The position numbers were made by a program, and so were the translations under genes. This document shows, in pieces, positions 8,115-16,585 of a DNA stretch of 64,000 nucleotides. The first letter of the stretch is position 1. Every line of letters starts with the position of its first letter. The notes beneath the pieces were generated by a model, which was given only the letters and a program-made list of their open reading frames with translations, had not been told where the DNA came from and searched no databases. This stretch comes from UBA2334 sp964396895. GTDB taxonomy: Bacteria; Pseudomonadota; Gammaproteobacteria; Burkholderiales; Burkholderiaceae_C. The stretch spans positions 62,001 to 126,000 of the forward strand of contig CAYNGJ010000010.1 in assembly GCA_964396895.1 (NCBI GenBank). Direction: 5' to 3'.

Positions 8115-9995
8115 TCAGGTCAGGGGCGCGGGTGCAGAGGCCTGGGGTTTGCGCGATTGTTTACAGGTGTACATGGCTGCATCGGCAATTTTCATCAGCT
8201 CATCATATTCAAGTGCGTCGTGTGGGTAGGTGGCGTGACCAATGCTGGCACTGACGCTCACCAGCACACCGCTGGGCAGACGCACCGGCGCTTCAATGCC
8301 CGCCAGCAGCTTGGACGCAAACGCCCACAGGTCGGCGGGCTGCGTCAAGCCCTCCAGCAGCAACACAAACTCATCCCCCCCCACCCTGGCCACGGTGTCG
8401 ATGCCACGGGTCACTTCTCCCAGGCGTTTGGCGACCACCAGCAGCAAGTCATCACCACAGGCGTGACCATGGGTGTCGTTGACGGCCTTGAAACCATCCA
8501 GATCCAATGCCACGAGCGCAAAACCCTGACCCGAGCGCAGGCTGCGCTGCATGGCCAGCTGCACACGGTTGGCCAACAGCACCCGATTGGCCAACCCGGT
8601 CAGTGCATCGTGGTTGGCGCGAAACTCCAGCAGCCGTTCGTTTTCCAGCAATCGGCGGTTGGCCTCCTCCAGCTCCAGGGTGCGCAGCCGAACACGGTGC
8701 TCCAGCTGCGCTTCGCTGGCCTTGAGCACCTCCAGCCTCGCAAAGTCGCTTTCCGCCGCCTGTGCCAGGGCCGCCTCTTTTTCCCTGTGGGCGGTGTTGA
8801 TGCGGTCGGCCAGTGCAATGCTGAGCAGCAGCATTTCAATGGCCGAGCCCAGCATCAAGCCGTGGCGGTTGAACACGTTGGCGGGTAACAAGCCCAGGTT
8901 GTGCAGCGGCAACACGGCCGCCCCCAGCAGCAGTGCCGACCAGGCCAACAGGAAGAAGCGCGCACCCGGCTGGCGCTGAAGGTAGGCACACACGCCGATG
9001 CCCACCATGGTGACGGCCACCGACAGCGACAACAGGTTGATCATCCAGGCCGATACCAACTGCGGCAACGCAAACACGGCCAACAAGGTGAGCAGCGACA
9101 TGCCCACCATGGCCTTCAATAACACGTCCATGCGCGGGAACCGCACCCGGGTGTCCAGCAGACCTCGCACAAAAATGGCTGCAAACAGGGCGGTGATGGC
9201 CAAACTGGCCCTGGGCGCGTACTCGGCCAGCCACAGCGATTGCGTCCAGAAGAATTGGGCGCCCAGGCCCGTCAAACCCAACTGGCCGACACCCATGCTG
9301 GCGGAAAAACACACGTACACCAAAAACTGGCTTTCGCGCGTGGAAAAGTACAGAAACAGGTTGTAGAGCAACAATCCCGCCAGCAACCCGAAATACAGCG
9401 CACTGATGCCCAAACTGACCTGGTCGTTCTGCCAAAACGCATCGGGTTGCCAGAGCATGAGTGGAATGGACACCGTGCCGCCGGACGCCACCCGCAGGTA
9501 CAGCGTCCGCTCGGTACCAGGTGACAACTGAAGGGGAAACACGAAGTGGCGGTGGGCCACTGGCCGCTGGGCATAGGGCCGCGTGTCGCCAGTCGCCACC
9601 TGCACCACACCGCCGACAGGGGTCTGCTCGTACAGGGTCACGTCGTCCAGCAGCGGAAAACCGACGTGCAGCAGACGCTGCACAGACTCAGTGGAGCCAA
9701 CGCGCAACTGCAAGCGCACCCAGACGACGGACCGTGTCAGCCCGAAGTGAATGGGGGCGTCGCCAAAAGCGTGCGGTACAAAGCGAGCCTGGTGGGCGGC
9801 GTGGCGCACATCGTCAAAGGTGAGCTTGCCCGACGTGTCTTCCAACAGGTGGGCGTGGGGGGACAGATTGATGCGTGCCTGATCACGCACCTCCACCAGC
9901 GCGGACCCTTGCACCGCGCCGACCGATGACTGGGCCCATGACACATGACCCCAGGCACACAAACACCACCAGATCAGCCATCTCGCATACAGCAT
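8115..9995 (-). CDS. 7TM-DISM diguanylate cyclase
   Basis: 626 residues. A signal peptide (LIWWCLCAWGHVSWAQ) is followed by a periplasmic 7TMR-DISMED2 domain (about 30-170), seven membrane segments (about 185-390), a coiled linker (EKEAALAQAAESDFARLEVLKASEAQLEHRVR) and a GGDEF domain. The catalytic motif is intact: ARVGGDEFVLLLEG near residue 536. An RGID inhibitory site lies exactly five residues before it, so feedback by c-di-GMP is expected. The NDTHGHACGDDLL segment is normal. The periplasmic domain of this family is thought to sense carbohydrate-like or other ligands. It heads the minus-strand group with the thioesterase-GNAT and CYTH genes. Confidence 0.92.
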   Translation of the reverse strand: MLYARWLIWWCLCAWGHVSWAQSSVGAVQGSALVEVRDQARINLSPHAHLLEDTSGKLTFDDVRHAAHQARFVPHAFGDAPIHFGLTRSVVWVRLQLRVGSTESVQRLLHVGFPLLDDVTLYEQTPVGGVVQVATGDTRPYAQRPVAHRHFVFPLQLSPGTERTLYLRVASGGTVSIPLMLWQPDAFWQNDQVSLGISALYFGLLAGLLLYNLFLYFSTRESQFLVYVCFSASMGVGQLGLTGLGAQFFWTQSLWLAEYAPRASLAITALFAAIFVRGLLDTRVRFPRMDVLLKAMVGMSLLTLLAVFALPQLVSAWMINLLSLSVAVTMVGIGVCAYLQRQPGARFFLLAWSALLLGAAVLPLHNLGLLPANVFNRHGLMLGSAIEMLLLSIALADRINTAHREKEAALAQAAESDFARLEVLKASEAQLEHRVRLRTLELEEANRRLLENERLLEFRANHDALTGLANRVLLANRVQLAMQRSLRSGQGFALVALDLDGFKAVNDTHGHACGDDLLLVVAKRLGEVTRGIDTVARVGGDEFVLLLEGLTQPADLWAFASKLLAGIEAPVRLPSGVLVSVSASIGHATYPHDALEYDELMKIADAAMYTCKQSRKPQASAPAPLT

Positions 9996-10154
9996 GAACA
10001 CATGGCACCACTGAGGTGCTCGCAGAGTTGGCTTTTGACAATGGCAAACCCCGACCTGTATCGGTCCGGTGGATCGCCTCCCTTGCTGACCCAATGCACC
10101 CCGAGACAAGGCCTGCGGTGTTGGGACTGCGTCAAATGTTACACGGCTTTGCGG

Positions 10155-11126
10155 TCATCCCGTGCCAAAAGCCCGCCGCAACGCTCGGGCGGCATCCTGG
10201 TGGGCTTGCAGGGCCTCGGGCAGGGCCCGCCCCATTTTGATGAACTCGTGGGTCACTCCCCGGTACATGTCCAGATCGGTGGGTACGCCCGCCATGCGCA
10301 GGCGATCGGCATAGGCCAGACCTTCATCCACCAGGGGGTCGCACTCGGCCAAACCCATCCAGCAAGGGGCCACACCGTCCACCTCGGGCACCCGCAGGGG
10401 CGCAAACCACCAATGTTCGCGGTCGGTGCGGTTGGGGATGTATTGATCGAAAAAGTAGTCAATCGACGCGGCCTCCAGTACAAACCCATGGGCAAACCGC
10501 TGGTGGGAAGGTGTGTCCTGGTGCGCCGTGGTGCCGGGGTAAAAGAGCAGTTGCAGGCACAACGGCACCTGGGCGTCACGCGCCAGCAAGGCGACCACCG
10601 CCGCCAGCGTTCCCCCTGCGCTGTCCCCGCCCACGGCCACACGGTTCATATCCAGCCCCAGGTCCGGGGCCTGCGTGCGCAACGCGGTCAAACTGTCCCA
10701 TGCATCGTGCACCGCGGTGGGAAACGGGTGCTCAGGCGCCAACCGGTAATCCACCGACACCACGGCGCAATGCGCCAGGTGCGCCAGGTGGCGACACAGG
10801 GACTCGTGCGTGGCCACGCTGCCAATGGTAAAGCCGCCGCCATGGAAATACAGCAACACGGGCAAGGCGGCACTGTCGGGGGCGCCGTGCGGCACCCACA
10901 GGCGGGCACTCAACCAGTGCCCGTCACGGGTGGGCAGGCTCAATGCCTCGTCGCGCGCCATGCGGTGGGGCGCCAGGTCAAGCACACCAGCCCCTTGCTC
11001 GTAGAAGGCGCGGGCCTGACGGGGCGTCATGGCGTGCATGGGGGTGCGTGCGGCTCTGTCCATGCGGTCAATCACACCCCGCATCAACGGGGTCAACAGG
11101 GCGCGGGGATGGGAAGCGTGGCTCAT
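10155..11126 (-). CDS. Alpha/beta hydrolase, hormone-sensitive lipase family
   Basis: 323 residues from the ATG at 11126. The HSL (family IV) esterase signature is complete: YFHGGGFTIGS forms the oxyanion hole, GGDSAGGTLAA holds the nucleophile Ser, LAECDPLVDEG the Asp and VTHEFIKMGRALPEA the His. These enzymes hydrolyse short-chain esters in the cytoplasm. Codons further upstream are in frame, but MSHASHPRALL fits the family N-terminus. It is divergent from the iron alcohol dehydrogenase, with a 151-bp intergenic region holding a perfect 6-bp dyad (11176-11190), so the pair may be co-regulated. Confidence 0.9.
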   Translation of the reverse strand: MSHASHPRALLTPLMRGVIDRMDRAARTPMHAMTPRQARAFYEQGAGVLDLAPHRMARDEALSLPTRDGHWLSARLWVPHGAPDSAALPVLLYFHGGGFTIGSVATHESLCRHLAHLAHCAVVSVDYRLAPEHPFPTAVHDAWDSLTALRTQAPDLGLDMNRVAVGGDSAGGTLAAVVALLARDAQVPLCLQLLFYPGTTAHQDTPSHQRFAHGFVLEAASIDYFFDQYIPNRTDREHWWFAPLRVPEVDGVAPCWMGLAECDPLVDEGLAYADRLRMAGVPTDLDMYRGVTHEFIKMGRALPEALQAHQDAARALRRAFGTG

Positions 11127-11175
11127 GCAAAACAACAGCGGGTTGGGGTGCCGCACAGGCGACTGGGTGAGGGTT

Positions 11176-11190
11176 TTGCACATGGTGCAA
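11176..11190. promoter_or_regulatory. Inverted repeat, candidate operator between divergent genes
   Basis: TTGCAC-ATG-GTGCAA is a perfect 6-bp inverted repeat with a 3-bp centre, midway between the hydrolase start (11126) and the alcohol dehydrogenase start (11278). A TATAGA sequence lies 13 bp downstream toward the dehydrogenase. The symmetry and position suit a dimeric repressor or activator; the protein is not identifiable here. Confidence 0.4.
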
Positions 11191-11277
11191 GGGGCTGCCA
11201 GTGTATAGAGTGCGGACATGGGCAGTGCCTTGATCCGCCCCCTCACACCCCACACCCCACACCCCAGTTGCATCACC

Positions 11278-12417
11278 ATGGCTCAAATTTTCTACATCAC
11301 CCAGATCCAGTTTGACTTTGGCGCCCTCCAGACCCTGCCCGGCGAATGCGAGCGCCTGGGACTGAACCGTCCCCTGGTGGTCACCGACACAGGGGTGCGC
11401 GCCGCCGGTTTGCTGGACAAACTGCTGAACATCCTGGGCAAAGGGTTCGCCGGACCGGTGTTTGACCAGACCCCCAGCAACCCCACCGAAGCCGCTGTGT
11501 GCGCCGCCGCCGACCTCTACCGTGCGCAAGCTTGCGACGGCATCATTGCACTGGGCGGTGGCAGCGCCATCGACTGTGCCAAAGGCGTGGCCATTGCCGC
11601 GACACACGAAGGCCCACTCAAAACCTACGCCACCATCGAGGGCGGCTCACCCCGCATCACCGAGCGGGTGGCGCCCATCATTGCCATCCCCACCACGGCG
11701 GGCACCGGCAGCGAGGTGGCCCGTGGCGCCATCGTCATCGTGGACGATGGCCGCAAACTGGGCTTTCACAGTTGGCACCTGGTGCCCAAAGCCGCCATTT
11801 GCGACCCGGAACTGACCCTGGGCCTGCCCCCCATGCTGACCGCCGCCACCGGCATGGACGCCGTGGCCCACTGCATGGAAACCTTCATGGCAGCCCCCTT
11901 CAACCCACCGGCCGACGGCATCGCGCTCGATGGCCTGGCACGCGCCTGGGCCCACATCGAGCGGGCCACCCGCGACGGCCAGGACCGCGAAGCCCGCCTC
12001 AACATGATGAGCGCCAGCATGCAAGGGGCCATGGCTTTTCAAAAAGGGTTGGGCTGTGTGCACAGCCTGAGCCACAGCCTGGGGGGTGTGAACCCCCGGC
12101 TGCACCATGGCACCCTGAACGCCATGTTCCTGCCCACCGTGATTGCGTTCAATGCGGGGGCGCCCACTGTTCAAAAAGAGAAGCGCCTGGAGCGCATGGC
12201 ACAAGCCATGGGGCTGCAAAACGCGTTAGACATTGGCCCCGCCATCACCGACATGAATGCCCGGCTGGGCCTGCCCAGCGGCTTGGCCGCCATGGGGGTG
12301 GAGCGGGCTTGGTTCGGCAAGGTCATTGACGGCGCGTTGGCCGACCACTGCCACAAAACCAACCCCCGCTTGGCCACCACCGAAGACTACGTGGCCATGT
12401 TGGAAGCCGCCATGTGA
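11278..12417 (+). CDS. Iron-containing alcohol dehydrogenase
   Basis: 379 residues from the ATG at 11278. A group III NAD-dependent dehydrogenase: the nucleotide-binding loop is GGGSAIDCAKGVAI, then IPTTAGTGSEVARGAIVI. The metal-binding region is CDPELTLGLPP...TGMDAVAHCMETF (Asp and His ligands), GCVHSLSHSLGG and LHHGTLNAMFLP. It oxidises an alcohol or reduces an aldehyde. The substrate is unknown; the esterase neighbour could release an alcohol for it. Its last 31 bp overlap tail-to-tail with the Bcr/CflA gene. Confidence 0.93.
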   Translation: MAQIFYITQIQFDFGALQTLPGECERLGLNRPLVVTDTGVRAAGLLDKLLNILGKGFAGPVFDQTPSNPTEAAVCAAADLYRAQACDGIIALGGGSAIDCAKGVAIAATHEGPLKTYATIEGGSPRITERVAPIIAIPTTAGTGSEVARGAIVIVDDGRKLGFHSWHLVPKAAICDPELTLGLPPMLTAATGMDAVAHCMETFMAAPFNPPADGIALDGLARAWAHIERATRDGQDREARLNMMSASMQGAMAFQKGLGCVHSLSHSLGGVNPRLHHGTLNAMFLPTVIAFNAGAPTVQKEKRLERMAQAMGLQNALDIGPAITDMNARLGLPSGLAAMGVERAWFGKVIDGALADHCHKTNPRLATTEDYVAMLEAAM

Positions 12418-13634
12418 GTCTGGCCGATGGCGGGCCAGCGCTGGCGCATGACCACCCAGGCCACCAGCCCGACACCCATCATCAAGAGCGACGCGGTGGC
12501 CAGCGCCACCGTGCTGTGCATGACCAGCGGCGCCACCACACCGGCCACCAGCCCGTTGGCCGCCGAGCTGACGAACATTTGCAGCGATGAGGCCATGCCC
12601 CGGCGCGTGGGGTGCAGGTCCAGCACCAACAGCGTGACCACGGGCACCATCAGCGACCAGCCAAACGCAAAAATGGCAATGGGCCACAGCGCCCAGCCCA
12701 CATGGACCGGGAACACCCAATTGGCCAGCAGGTTGAGCACCCCAATGCCCAGCATGATCAAAAAGCCAGCCCGAATCTGGCGCTTGGGCGGCAAGCGCCC
12801 CGCCAGACGGCCGCTGAGCCACGCGCCGCCCATGATGCCGCCGATGGTCAACACAAAAAACCAATAAAACTGCCCCGGTGCCAACCCCAGGTGCTCACCC
12901 AGGAACACAGGGGCGCTCAGGACGTACAGAAACATGCCGTTGAAAGGAATGCCGCTGGCCAGTGCCAGCAGCAGAAAGCGTGGGTCTGAGCCCAGTTGCC
13001 AGTAGCCCGCCAACAGGTGGCGAGGGTGAAACGCCTGGCGGTGTGCCAACCCCAGGGTTTCGGGCAGCATGCGCAGGTTCACTACCCACATGGTCAGACC
13101 CACGGCGGCCAGAAACCAGAAAATGGCTTGCCAGTTGGTGTGCACCAGCAACCAGCCACCGATCATGGGGGCAATGGCGGGGGCCACCCCGAAAAAGATG
13201 GTCACCTGGCTCATCACCTTCTGTGCCTGGTCGGGCGGATACACGTCGCGAATGATGGCCCGCGCCACCACAATGCCAGCCCCGGTGGACAGCCCCTGCA
13301 CCGCCCGGAACACGATGAGCTGCCCGATGTTCTGTGACACCGCGCAACCCACCGAGGCCACGGTGAACACCGCCAGCCCCCACAGCACCACCGGCCGACG
13401 GCCAAAGCTGTCAGACAACGCCCCGTGGAACAAGGCCATGAACGCAAACCCAAACAAATAGGCCGACAGGGTTTGCTGCATCTGCACGGCTGACGCACCC
13501 AGCGATTGGGCAATGCCCGCGAACGCGGGCAAATAGGTGTCGATGGAAAACGGGCCCAGCATGCCCAACACAGCCAGCAGCACGGCAAAGGCCCACTGCG
13601 GTGCCAACCACTGGCGGTGAAAATCAGGATTCAT
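12387..13634 (-). CDS. Bcr/CflA-family multidrug efflux MFS transporter
   Basis: 415 residues with about 12 membrane segments, starting at the ATG at 13634. TM1 has the family signature MLGPFSIDTYLPAFAGIAQSLG. The loop 2-3 MFS motif is HGALSDSFGRRPVVLWGL, and motif C-like GVAPAIAPMIGGWLL is in TM5, typical of drug/proton antiporters. Bcr/CflA members export bicyclomycin, chloramphenicol or cysteine; substrate unknown here. It converges on the alcohol dehydrogenase gene, which it overlaps. Confidence 0.93.
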   Translation of the reverse strand: MNPDFHRQWLAPQWAFAVLLAVLGMLGPFSIDTYLPAFAGIAQSLGASAVQMQQTLSAYLFGFAFMALFHGALSDSFGRRPVVLWGLAVFTVASVGCAVSQNIGQLIVFRAVQGLSTGAGIVVARAIIRDVYPPDQAQKVMSQVTIFFGVAPAIAPMIGGWLLVHTNWQAIFWFLAAVGLTMWVVNLRMLPETLGLAHRQAFHPRHLLAGYWQLGSDPRFLLLALASGIPFNGMFLYVLSAPVFLGEHLGLAPGQFYWFFVLTIGGIMGGAWLSGRLAGRLPPKRQIRAGFLIMLGIGVLNLLANWVFPVHVGWALWPIAIFAFGWSLMVPVVTLLVLDLHPTRRGMASSLQMFVSSAANGLVAGVVAPLVMHSTVALATASLLMMGVGLVAWVVMRQRWPAIGQTHMAASNMAT

Positions 13635-13722
13635 CCAAGGGTTGTAACCCAAAGCGAGTCCCCCGGCCCAGATGGGAGCGTGCGGCTGGGCGAACACGAG
13701 TCACCCAAGGCTCAGCCAGCGC

Positions 13723-14805
13723 TCACAGGTCCAACACCTGCGCCATGTCAGGCCGTTCTACCCACTGCGCAAACTCGTCGGCCAGGCGCTGGCTTTCGGC
13801 CACCGCCGTGTGCCACACCGCCATGCGGCCCGCCAGGTCGTTGCCATAACGGGTGAAGTCGGTGCGGTCAGGCAGCTTGCCGTTGGGCAGGGTTCTGACC
13901 CATTCGGGGTTGGGCGCCAACACCAGCATGCGGTGGAGTGCCCCCGTGGGACGGTGCCGCCACTTCAGGTTTTTGTCCAACCAGCCGGGCACCACGGCTT
14001 TTTGAAAATGCGGGTACAACACCAGGCCGGGTGTTCGCCCCTGGGGCACGCTGTAATGCAGGTGCAGGTGGTAGTCGGTGATGCCACCGTCCCAGTAGCA
14101 ACCGGGGGGCGCATCGGGTATGCCCGTCACGGGCTTGAGCACGAAGGGAATGGAGCAGCTGGCCTGCAATGCGGGCATGAAGTTGTGCTCGGTCAGCCCC
14201 ACCCGACGGGTGGCCATGTCGTGGGTGGCAAATGGCAGGTCGGCGTTGGAAAACACCACCCGCTCCAGCCAGCCCCCCAAGGCCTTGCGGTGCAGCGTGT
14301 TGGTCAAAAAAGCCCCGGCATACCCCAACGGCGTGCGCCAGCGCCCGTCCCGACCCAGCACATGCCGCCCCCGCGAGGTCAGGATGTGCAGCCGGTAGCG
14401 GGGGTGGTTCAGCACCTCGGTCACGCGTCCACCGTAAAAAGCCTGCAGGTTGTCGGCAAAGCGCTGACTCACCTGGGCGGCAGGGGGGCGTTTTTGCCCA
14501 GGGGCCAGTTCGTAGTGCTGGGCAATGTAGTCGCGCTCCAGGCGCTGAAACCCGGTCACCGGTTGGTTCAAACAAGCGGTGGACATGCGCCACGCACCGA
14601 TGGACGCGCCCACCAGGTCCACGACCTGTGCGCTTTGCGCCAGCCATTGACCGAACAGAAACTGGTCCAGCCGCCCCAGCACCAGGCCCTTGGGCCCGCC
14701 CGCCGCGGCGGGTATGCACGACACATCGGCAGGTTGTAAACCCTGCGCCGCCAGGTGCTCACGCGCGCCAGGGGCCGCGTAGATGCGCAAGGCCCGCAGG
14801 CGCAT
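13723..14805 (-). CDS. Patatin-like phospholipase
   Basis: 360 residues from the ATG at 14805, which overlaps the stop of the preceding HDOD gene (TGATG). The patatin catalytic dyad is visible: oxyanion hole AAAGGPKGLVLG near residue 35, nucleophile elbow VGASIGAWRM and the Asp in WDGGITDYH. Such enzymes release fatty acids from phospholipids or other acyl esters. No signal peptide or membrane segment is seen, so it is probably cytoplasmic. The overlap implies translational coupling to two HDOD proteins upstream. Confidence 0.9.
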   Translation of the reverse strand: MRLRALRIYAAPGAREHLAAQGLQPADVSCIPAAAGGPKGLVLGRLDQFLFGQWLAQSAQVVDLVGASIGAWRMSTACLNQPVTGFQRLERDYIAQHYELAPGQKRPPAAQVSQRFADNLQAFYGGRVTEVLNHPRYRLHILTSRGRHVLGRDGRWRTPLGYAGAFLTNTLHRKALGGWLERVVFSNADLPFATHDMATRRVGLTEHNFMPALQASCSIPFVLKPVTGIPDAPPGCYWDGGITDYHLHLHYSVPQGRTPGLVLYPHFQKAVVPGWLDKNLKWRHRPTGALHRMLVLAPNPEWVRTLPNGKLPDRTDFTRYGNDLAGRMAVWHTAVAESQRLADEFAQWVERPDMAQVLDL

Positions 14806-15626
14806 CAGCCCAGGAAGCCTTCGCGCGCCAACTGCAGCGCCGGGATGTTGTCGCCGGCAATGGCATCCGGGTCCACGCCCAGGGCCACGCCCACGGCGTC
14901 GGGGTAAGAGCCGATGCGCTCGCTCAGCTCCATGTCGCTGAACTCCACCCTGGCACGCCAGGCGGCCAGGTGAATGACAGCGGCAATGGGCTCGATGGTG
15001 TCGTGCTCGAAAGGGTCCAGGTGGTTTTCCAACCCCGCCACCATGCGTTTGGGGAAACGCCACTGGCGGGCCAGCGCAGCACCCACATCGGCATAGCTGT
15101 AACCAAACTGCGCCGTTTCCGCCTTGGCGCGCCGCAAATGGAAGGGGGAAATACGGGCGTTGACGCTCACCATGGCCTCAGGCATGCCCACGTGCATCAC
15201 CAGCTCCCCGATGGCGTGGATGAGCCCAGCCGTGTACACCGCGTTGTCGTCCACCCCCAGGGGGGCGGCCACATAGCGCGCCAGGTTGGCGGTGGTCAGG
15301 CTGTAGCGCCAGAACATCTCCAGGTCGATGCCGGAGGTGTGGTGAAACCCGTCTTGCAGCAAGGCCGCCAGCGCCATGGCCCTGACCTTGACCAGCCCGA
15401 GCATGGCAATGGCCTCACGCGGGTGCGCCACCGGTCGCAGCAAACCAAAAAAGGCGGAGTTGGCCTGGCGGATGATCTTGGCCGTCAGGACGGGATCGGT
15501 CTCGATGAGCTGGGCCAGCGAATTCAGGTCGGCCGAGGGGTCCTCGAGCGTTTCAATCAGGCGACCGGCCACCTTGGGGGCTGGCGGCAGCGCGTTGGGC
15601 TGGGCGAGGAGTGCGTCAAGTTTCAT
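14805..15626 (-). CDS. HDOD-domain protein (second of a tandem pair)
   Basis: 273 residues. HDOD domains are HD-like folds that lack phosphodiesterase metal ligands and act in signalling. The segments PALPPAPKVAGRLIETLEDPSADL-like start, LAQLIETDPVLTAKIIRQANSAFFG and REAIAMLGLVKVRAMALAA are characteristic. VDDNAVYTAGLIHAIGELVMH is the degenerate HD region, with HAIGEL replacing the canonical HD. It lies 18 bp after a paralogue of the same length and architecture, and its stop overlaps the patatin start. Confidence 0.9.
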   Translation of the reverse strand: MKLDALLAQPNALPPAPKVAGRLIETLEDPSADLNSLAQLIETDPVLTAKIIRQANSAFFGLLRPVAHPREAIAMLGLVKVRAMALAALLQDGFHHTSGIDLEMFWRYSLTTANLARYVAAPLGVDDNAVYTAGLIHAIGELVMHVGMPEAMVSVNARISPFHLRRAKAETAQFGYSYADVGAALARQWRFPKRMVAGLENHLDPFEHDTIEPIAAVIHLAAWRARVEFSDMELSERIGSYPDAVGVALGVDPDAIAGDNIPALQLAREGFLG

Positions 15627-15644
15627 GGGTGGCAGCGCGTGGCA

Positions 15645-16472
15645 TCAATCCAGGAAGGCCCCCAGGTCGCCCTTGCTGGTCCATTCATCGGGGTCTTTTT
15701 CCAGCAGGCTGTCCAGGTCCAGGCCCATGACCAGGCCGACCATGTCGGGGAAGGTGGCGGCCAGCCCGTTGGCGTCGAGTTTGACCTCCTCGGCCCGCGC
15801 ACGCCACACGGCGATGTGGAGCACACCGGCCAGCATTTCGTAGTGCTCACCCTCGAAAGGGGCGTCCAGGTACTGCAGCGAGCGCACGATGGCGTCGGGG
15901 AAATTCCACTTAGCGGCAAACGCCGCGCTCACGTCGGAATAGGTGTAGCCCAAGGCGCTGCGCTCGGCCTGGGAGCGGTCCAGCGCCAAGGGCGGCACGC
16001 TGAAGTCCAGGCGGCGCATCTCGTCGGGCATGCCCATGTGCATGACCAAGTCACCCAAGGCATGCACCAGCCCGGCGGTGAACGCCAGGCCACCGTCCTG
16101 CTTGACCACCCCCGCCAGGGTGCGGGCAATTTTGGCCACGTTCAGGCTGTAGCGCCAGAACTGCTCCAGATTCACCCCCTGCACTTTGCGAAACGCGCCA
16201 CCCAGTGCAGCGCCCATGACCATGGTGCGCACATGGTTCAGCCCCAGCACGGAGGCGGCCTCCTGCACACTGGCCACCTGGCGCTGCAGGTTGAAAAAAC
16301 TGGAATTGGCCAGGCGCAAGGCGCGGGTGGTCAGGGCGGGATCAGAGGCCAACAGGGCGCCGATGCGGCGCAAGTCGGGGTCGTCCTTGTCCAGCTCGGT
16401 CATGAGGTCGGCAACGGCCTCGGGAATGCTGGGCAACGCACGGGGATGGTCCAGCAGGGCCTGAAGTTCCAT
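15645..16472 (-). CDS. HDOD-domain protein (first of a tandem pair)
   Basis: 275 residues, alignable end to end with the next gene: MELQALLDHPRALPSIPEAV parallels MKLDALLAQPNALPPAPKVA. Both share NSSFFNL/NSAFFGL, QEAASVLGLNHVRTM/REAIAMLGLVKVRAM and AGLVHALGDLVMHMGMP/AGLIHAIGELVMHVGMP. This indicates a local gene duplication. The HD position reads HALGDL, so no phosphohydrolase activity is expected. It heads an apparent three-gene unit HDOD-HDOD-patatin. Confidence 0.9.
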   Translation of the reverse strand: MELQALLDHPRALPSIPEAVADLMTELDKDDPDLRRIGALLASDPALTTRALRLANSSFFNLQRQVASVQEAASVLGLNHVRTMVMGAALGGAFRKVQGVNLEQFWRYSLNVAKIARTLAGVVKQDGGLAFTAGLVHALGDLVMHMGMPDEMRRLDFSVPPLALDRSQAERSALGYTYSDVSAAFAAKWNFPDAIVRSLQYLDAPFEGEHYEMLAGVLHIAVWRARAEEVKLDANGLAATFPDMVGLVMGLDLDSLLEKDPDEWTSKGDLGAFLD

Positions 16473-16585
16473 GGTCGGTGCTCTTTCCGGTCTGTGATGT
16501 CGTGAATACCGCTGACGTTACCTCAAAAACACCGCCTTGCCGCGGATTGATGCAACGCAAACTGGGCGTTTGCGGCCACCGCGCG

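Noticed and set aside
8165..8215. AT-richer stretch in the 7TM cyclase gene resembling the repeat
   Set aside because: No TAGC-N18-AAGCG pattern; it encodes the normal conserved end of the GGDEF domain (EYDELMKIADAAMY).
14232..16505. Very long plus-strand open frame (over 750 codons) opposite the patatin and HDOD genes
   Set aside because: It lies antisense to three genes with clear domains, has no recognisable domain itself and is His/Gly/Gln-rich, as expected from GC-rich antisense frames.
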